This document shows, piece by piece, positions 14,496 through 17,750 of a stretch of DNA of 17,750 nt (the first letter of the stretch is position 1; each line of letters begins with the position of its first letter). The stretch covers positions 1 to 17,750 of the forward strand of contig DAHXPE010000056.1 of assembly GCA_027364495.1 (NCBI GenBank), in the 5' to 3' direction. This DNA comes from Candidatus Heimdallarchaeota archaeon (GTDB taxonomy: Archaea > Asgardarchaeota > Heimdallarchaeia > Hodarchaeales > LC-3). The notes beneath the pieces were generated by a model. That model had not been told where the DNA came from, searched no databases, and was given only the letters and a program-made list of their open reading frames with translations. Both the position numbers and the translations under genes were made by a program.

Positions 14496-15340
14496 TATAC
14501 AACACCGAATCCTCTAAACAACATTTCAATGCCTAAAACTAATAAAACAACAAGAAATAATTTTCTAATTTGGAGATTTTTCATACGAACCATTAATTTT
14601 GTGCCTAGAATAGCGCCGAATGTAACACCAATAACTATGGGGACGACTAAACCAATATTTACTAGACCCTGAGCTATAAATACACTAGATCCGGAAAGAG
14701 CAGTGACACCAATTATAAAATTGCTCGTACTGGTCGAAACCTTACTAGGCATATTCATAATAAGATCATGAATTGTGACCTTAACCGATCCTGCTCCTAT
14801 ACCCAACAATCCAGCAATAAGACCAGCTCCAAGCATAGCTACTCCTCCAATTATTGGATGTTTTGTTTTGTAAAAAATCCAGGAATCACTAGCTTTATCG
14901 TAATAAAAGCCTTCAAGACCAAGCCAATGAGAAAATGAATCTTCCTGTGCTGTAAAGGGGAGTTCTTCCTTACCTTTTTTGGTAAGTAATTGCCACCATG
15001 AAAATAAAAGTATAAAAGAGAATATAAAAAACAATATAAATTGATCCTTAGTAGGAAGAATTATTAAAATTTTAGCACCAATAATTGCCCCAATGGCAGT
15101 AAACATTTCAAGATACATCCCAATACGAATATTGGCAATATGATCACGAACGTAAGCTGAAGCGGAACCACTAGAGGTTGCTATAGTTGATAAAAGACTT
15201 GCAGCGATTGCATATTTTATCGGAACACCAATGAGTGTAAGAAAAGGTATAAGTACAAGACCTCCACCAATACCTGTCATTGCACCTAAAATGCCAGCTG
15301 GAAGTGCTACTGCTAAAAGTATGTAAAAATTTGGTATCAA
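14495..15340 (-). CDS. TauE/SafE family permease (probable sulfite/organosulfonate or anion exporter)
   Basis: 281 residues, integral membrane. The family's two inverted halves are visible, each opened by a glycine-rich helix: GILGAMTGIGGGLVLIPF (16-33) and GLIAGLLGIGAGSVKV (173-188). About eight helices are expected. A long polar loop at about 120-160, containing KKGKEELPFTAQEDSF, divides the halves. The family moves sulfite, sulfoacetate, thiosulfate or other small anions across the cell membrane; the substrate here is unknown. The start is TTG 15340: the next upstream in-frame codons include a TGA, and AAAGGA lies 10 bases upstream, so this start is well supported. It is the first gene of a two-gene operon with the DUF1634 protein. 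Confidence 0.87.
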   Translation of the reverse strand: MIPNFYILLAVALPAGILGAMTGIGGGLVLIPFLTLIGVPIKYAIAASLLSTIATSSGSASAYVRDHIANIRIGMYLEMFTAIGAIIGAKILIILPTKDQFILFFIFSFILLFSWWQLLTKKGKEELPFTAQEDSFSHWLGLEGFYYDKASDSWIFYKTKHPIIGGVAMLGAGLIAGLLGIGAGSVKVTIHDLIMNMPSKVSTSTSNFIIGVTALSGSSVFIAQGLVNIGLVVPIVIGVTFGAILGTKLMVRMKNLQIRKLFLVVLLVLGIEMLFRGFGVV

Positions 15341-15350
15341 TAGTCACAAT

Positions 15351-15356
15351 TCCTTT
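15351..15356 (-). promoter_or_regulatory. Ribosome binding site supporting the TTG start of the permease
   Basis: The minus strand reads AAAGGA, 10 bases before TTG 15340. An in-frame TGA lies between this site and the TTG, so no earlier start is possible. Confidence 0.5.
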
Positions 15357-15490
15357 TAAATTATCTCTAACGTTTAATTAGACCATGTTTTATGAAGATT
15401 TTTTGTATTTTTAAATTTACGTATTGATTTCAAAAAAAATGGCTTTTATTGGTTTTTATAAAAAACTTGACATTTTTAATTTAATACTAA

Positions 15491-15631
15491 TCAATTAACT
15501 ACCCAAAACATAACAAGAACTCCAATACCAAAAATTTTAGTAAGAATTCTTAAAATTCTCAATTTTGCTACAAAAATTGCTCTCCTTATAAGTAATGTTA
15601 TATCAATTCCTGTGATTTCATATATGGTCAT
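15491..15631 (-). CDS. Possible 46-residue basic membrane peptide
   Basis: A short minus-strand frame from ATG 15631 to TGA 15491. The product is hydrophobic with regularly placed basic residues (IRRAIFVAKLRILRILTKIF), then a second hydrophobic run GIGVLVMFWVVN. The frame stays open upstream of the ATG for about 20 more codons without a better start. The basic-hydrophobic pattern recalls an S4 voltage-sensor helix, but it is too short and irregular to claim this. It may be a small membrane protein, the tail of a decayed gene, or chance in AT-rich DNA. Confidence 0.25.
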   Translation of the reverse strand: MTIYEITGIDITLLIRRAIFVAKLRILRILTKIFGIGVLVMFWVVN

Positions 15632-16009
15632 TGCAAATAGTATTTCAAAAATATTAACAAACAGTTGAAAGTCATTATTATTAAGAAGTAGTTATTAATT
15701 CATAAAAGATTTGTAAAAACAAAAATTATGCATCTTATGAAATCAGGACTAGCCCTTCCTTTTCATTACACCAATTAAAACTTAAAATCATAGATGCTAA
15801 TTAGATAATAATGATTTACAGGTGAACCATTCCTTACTTTCTATGGAAGGGTCTATTTAATTAGATAATCATTTTCATATTTCAATAAGTTCATCAGACC
15901 AAATTTTAATCGTTTATTTTCCATTTCTCTATTATAATAAATCAAAATTATTGTAAAAAATTCCAAAATTGCTATTATTAATTAATTAGCCTATTCAAAT
16001 TTCTTTTGA
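15632..16009. other. Gene-free spacer with small repeats
   Basis: No gene is supported. TAATTAGATAAT occurs twice in direct orientation (about 15798-15809 and 15859-15870). CCCTTCC near 15756 and GGAAGGG near 15845 are complementary about 90 bases apart, enclosing a region a little less AT-rich than its surroundings. This could be a folded RNA, but no known RNA family or T-arm is recognisable. Confidence 0.3.
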
Positions 16010-16303
16010 TTATTCTATGAAAGGGTTTTTAAGATCTAGTAGATACATTAGTTTAAGTTGTCCAATTAGTATTTTGGTGCCTTTTGCATTTTTTTCGAAC
16101 TCTCAATTATCAGGATAAAAATGAAGGAGCACAGTTAAGGCTAAATAAGGAAAGTTTTCATCTTTAACGTTATAATTTCGAAATTTTATAATTTTACCTT
16201 TAAATAGCTTTAAATCTATTTTGGATGGTACTTCTGAATAGTGGAACAATTTTACTAAATTTGTAGTAAAAATTCGCCAAAAGTAGATCAGAAAGGAATT
16301 ATA
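16010..16303 (-). pseudogene. Possible gene fossil: two frame-matched segments split by a stop
   Basis: On the minus strand one frame is open for 66 codons (16303 to 16106) with no ATG. It then meets TGA (16103-16105) and continues in the same frame for 31 codons to TAA at 16010. The conceptual peptide looks protein-like, with patches such as FKGKIIKFRNYNVKDENF, PYLALTVLLHFYPDN and KGTKILIGQLKLMYLLDL. I do not recognise a family. It may be the degraded end of a gene whose start is lost, or chance. It lies between the permease operon and the RAM gene, and runs up to that gene's ribosome binding site. Confidence 0.22.
16292..16297 (+). promoter_or_regulatory. Ribosome binding site of the RAM-domain gene
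   Basis: AAAGGA, 9 bases before ATG 16307. It is the same motif as at the permease gene, and one of only three clear Shine-Dalgarno-like sites at gene starts in this window. Confidence 0.5.
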
Positions 16304-16306
16304 TCA

Positions 16307-16537
16307 ATGGTTAGTGCAATAGTGCTTGTAAATTCTGAAAATGAAGAATCAAAATTAGTTCTAGAAGAAATTAAGAATATCCCTGGTGTAAAAGAAGCTT
16401 ATCATGTATATGGTGCATTTGATATAATACTACGAATAGAAAAAGAGAGTTTGGATTCATTAAATGAAGCAGTGAATGTTGATATTCGCACTATTAAACA
16501 AATTCGCTCCACTCTTTCATTATTAATTGTTAATTAA
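16307..16537 (+). CDS. Stand-alone Lrp/AsnC ligand-binding (RAM) domain protein
   Basis: 76 residues, the length of a single RAM (AsnC_trans_reg) domain with no DNA-binding helix-turn-helix. The beta-alpha-beta-beta-alpha-beta pattern is clear: AIVLVNS, an acidic helix, IPGVKEAYHVYGAFDIILRI (25-44) with the usual G-x-x-D turn, then VDIRTIKQIRSTLSLLIVN (58-76). RAM domains bind amino acids or other small molecules at dimer-dimer interfaces and assemble as octamers or decamers. Stand-alone forms in archaea are thought to act as sensors or as partners that modulate full-length Lrp proteins. No such partner is in the window. ATG start with AAAGGA 9 bases upstream. It probably forms its own transcript; 236 gene-free bases follow. 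Confidence 0.88.
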   Translation: MVSAIVLVNSENEESKLVLEEIKNIPGVKEAYHVYGAFDIILRIEKESLDSLNEAVNVDIRTIKQIRSTLSLLIVN

Positions 16538-16773
16538 TTTCTTTTGACCAGACACAAATTATTTCAACAATTAATTGTCTCATTGGTTAAGATGTTGATT
16601 TAAAAATTTAATAATTTTTTCAAGGCCGAGTTAATTTTATTGAAAGAGATAATTGGAGAAATTTTAAAAAGGAGTTTTACCCTAATAGATTTCATTTGAT
16701 AAATAAGTGAATTGTTAAAAGGATAATTTTCAATTTATAAAATTTTAATCACCATTTTGGAATTATAAAGATA

Positions 16774-17415
16774 ATGGAACAAATAAATATTAATATTGAC
16801 ATTTCAATCAATAAGAAGAAGGTAAAATCGTTTTTATTTATGGTGAAATTTTTCTCGGTCCACGATGTGTTATACATTGATAAAGAATTGAACACTATTC
16901 TTGCTATGGAAATTTTAAAGTCACCTATCGTTAAACTTACGTGGAAAGGATCTACTCAAGATGATGATACAGTTGAACGTATAGCAAATAGATGGAATTT
17001 TTTCATGGAAGTTGGAAATGTAACAATTTTGCAAAAAAGAAATGTTTCTGAAATTAATTTTTCTAATGGTAAATATTCAATAACAAAATTCGATAACCAA
17101 ACTTCTAAGAAACCAACAATGAAAAGTTCCAAATGGACCCTACAACAGTATTTTGTTCTAAAATATCATATGTTGAATGATCTGATAAACAAAATTGATG
17201 GTATAAACGAATTAAACTTGCAAGAATTGGCCAAGGATTACAATGTTAATAAGGGATTTTTGCTTAATTTCGTTTATTCATTCATCAATAAAAAATTATT
17301 CACTTTGCGTTTTGAAGAAAACATTCCAAAATTAGTCATCACTGATAATTCAGACAAAGTTAAGTCAATTTTAGAAAATCTAGTTGTTGAAATGGAAAAT
17401 AATTTACTTTTTTAA
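16774..17415 (+). CDS. Unrecognised protein with C-terminal winged-helix-like segment
   Basis: 213 residues, soluble, rich in Lys and Asn; not recognised. The N-terminal half (1-105) looks like a mixed alpha/beta domain (KVKSFLFMVKFF, VLYIDKELNTILAMEI, MEVGNVTILQKRN). A polar linker NQTSKKPTMKSSK (108-120) follows. The C-terminal part resembles a winged helix-turn-helix: helix LQELAKDYNV (149-158), helix NKGFLLNFVYSFINKKLF (159-176), and a hairpin TLRFEENIPKLVIT (177-190), then a last helix. It could bind DNA, RNA or protein; PCI-type winged helices are an alternative reading. ATG start, no clear ribosome binding site. It follows the RAM gene on the same strand by 236 bases, so co-transcription is possible but not shown. 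Confidence 0.75.
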   Translation: MEQININIDISINKKKVKSFLFMVKFFSVHDVLYIDKELNTILAMEILKSPIVKLTWKGSTQDDDTVERIANRWNFFMEVGNVTILQKRNVSEINFSNGKYSITKFDNQTSKKPTMKSSKWTLQQYFVLKYHMLNDLINKIDGINELNLQELAKDYNVNKGFLLNFVYSFINKKLFTLRFEENIPKLVITDNSDKVKSILENLVVEMENNLLF

Positions 17416-17432
17416 AAATCTGGTTAAAGAAG

Positions 17433-17456
17433 TTTTTTTTTGAAAATTTTTTTTTT
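17433..17456 (+). terminator. Poly-T terminator after the winged-helix gene
   Basis: Runs of nine and ten T residues, separated by GAAAA, begin 18 bases past the stop at 17415. Archaeal RNA polymerase terminates on T-rich tracts of this kind. No strong hairpin precedes them. Confidence 0.5.
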
Positions 17457-17750
17457 ATCTTTAACATTATTAGTTTATTTGCTTTTTTCGTTGTCTAATT
17501 TACTGCCACCTAATTCATGTTTAAAGTAAAAAGGAAATTATTGAACTTATAATTCAGAATAACTAATAAATCACTAAATGTTGTGATTAATGGATTCAGA
17601 ACATTATCAACCCAACTTTAAAAAATGAAAATTGAACATATTGTAAATTTTCATTATTTTAGAAATAATAAATAATTTTTAATTGAATTTTTCATTCTAA
17701 TATAATTATTTCTATATATTGCAAATAAATCTTATACAACTTGATAATAA
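17457..17750. other. AT-rich right flank without a gene
   Basis: No supportable gene on either strand. It contains a perfect 10-base inverted repeat (17624-17655) and a weaker 6-base one (AATCAC 17569-17574 with GTGATT 17583-17588). The next gene presumably lies beyond the window. Confidence 0.4.
17624..17655. repeat. Perfect 10-base inverted repeat
   Basis: AATGAAAATT, a 12-base spacer, then AATTTTCATT. It could be a hairpin or a dimeric protein-binding site. In DNA this AT-rich it may also arise by chance. Confidence 0.4.

Noticed and set aside
15754..15851. tRNA or known structured RNA in the gap upstream of the RAM gene
   Set aside because: No GTTCRANTC T-arm, no acceptor stem and no recognisable RNA family motif; only two short complementary words.
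1..17750. CRISPR array or tandem repeat arrays
   Set aside because: No regularly spaced direct repeats of 20 bases or more were seen; the repeats found are short and occur at most twice.

Overview
The window is a strongly AT-rich stretch that reads as archaeal, and most likely as an Asgard-type archaeon. The archaeal signs are a CDP-alcohol transferase of the archaetidylinositol-phosphate synthase type, AT-rich TATA-like boxes placed 28-45 bases upstream of several start codons, frequent TTG starts, a few AAAGGA/AAGGAG ribosome binding sites, and a stand-alone Lrp/AsnC-type RAM domain. The Asgard suggestion rests mainly on the first gene, a membrane-anchored helical-repeat protein ending in a RING-like zinc finger. 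It is an inference, not a proof. No rRNA, tRNA or CRISPR array is visible.

Left part (1-5633): a RING/alpha-solenoid membrane protein on the plus strand converges on a membrane phospholipid-headgroup enzyme on the minus strand. That gene is divergent from a bifunctional NAD(P)HX repair enzyme (epimerase plus dehydratase). This converges, 9 bases apart, on a small unknown 92-residue protein. A minus-strand lipase-like alpha/beta hydrolase follows. These look like separately transcribed housekeeping or membrane genes rather than one operon.

Middle part (5634-13677): an ion-transport block. Two large CPA2 cation:proton antiporters with C-terminal universal-stress-like domains lie tail to tail (6272-8353 plus, 8583-10637 minus). 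A third, shorter CPA2 antiporter of the CHX/KefB-like DD type lies at 12190-13677. Between the second and third lies a heavily decayed DDE transposase (about 10836-11761), so an insertion sequence once entered this locus. A doubtful 83-residue ORF or structured RNA region sits in front of the first antiporter.

Right part (13678-17750): a minus-strand two-gene operon, a TauE/SafE-type permease overlapping a DUF1634 membrane protein by one base, is probably a two-component anion or sulfur-compound exporter. About 0.97 kb upstream of it has no intact gene but holds a possible small membrane ORF and a fossil-like minus-strand reading frame. Then come a stand-alone RAM ligand-sensor domain and an unrecognised protein with a C-terminal winged-helix-like segment, both on the plus strand, followed by poly-T tracts. 

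The shared theme of the middle and right parts is membrane transport with cytoplasmic sensing domains. I saw no single coherent new defence or biosynthetic system. The best candidates for something undescribed are the RING/solenoid protein and the unrecognised winged-helix protein.
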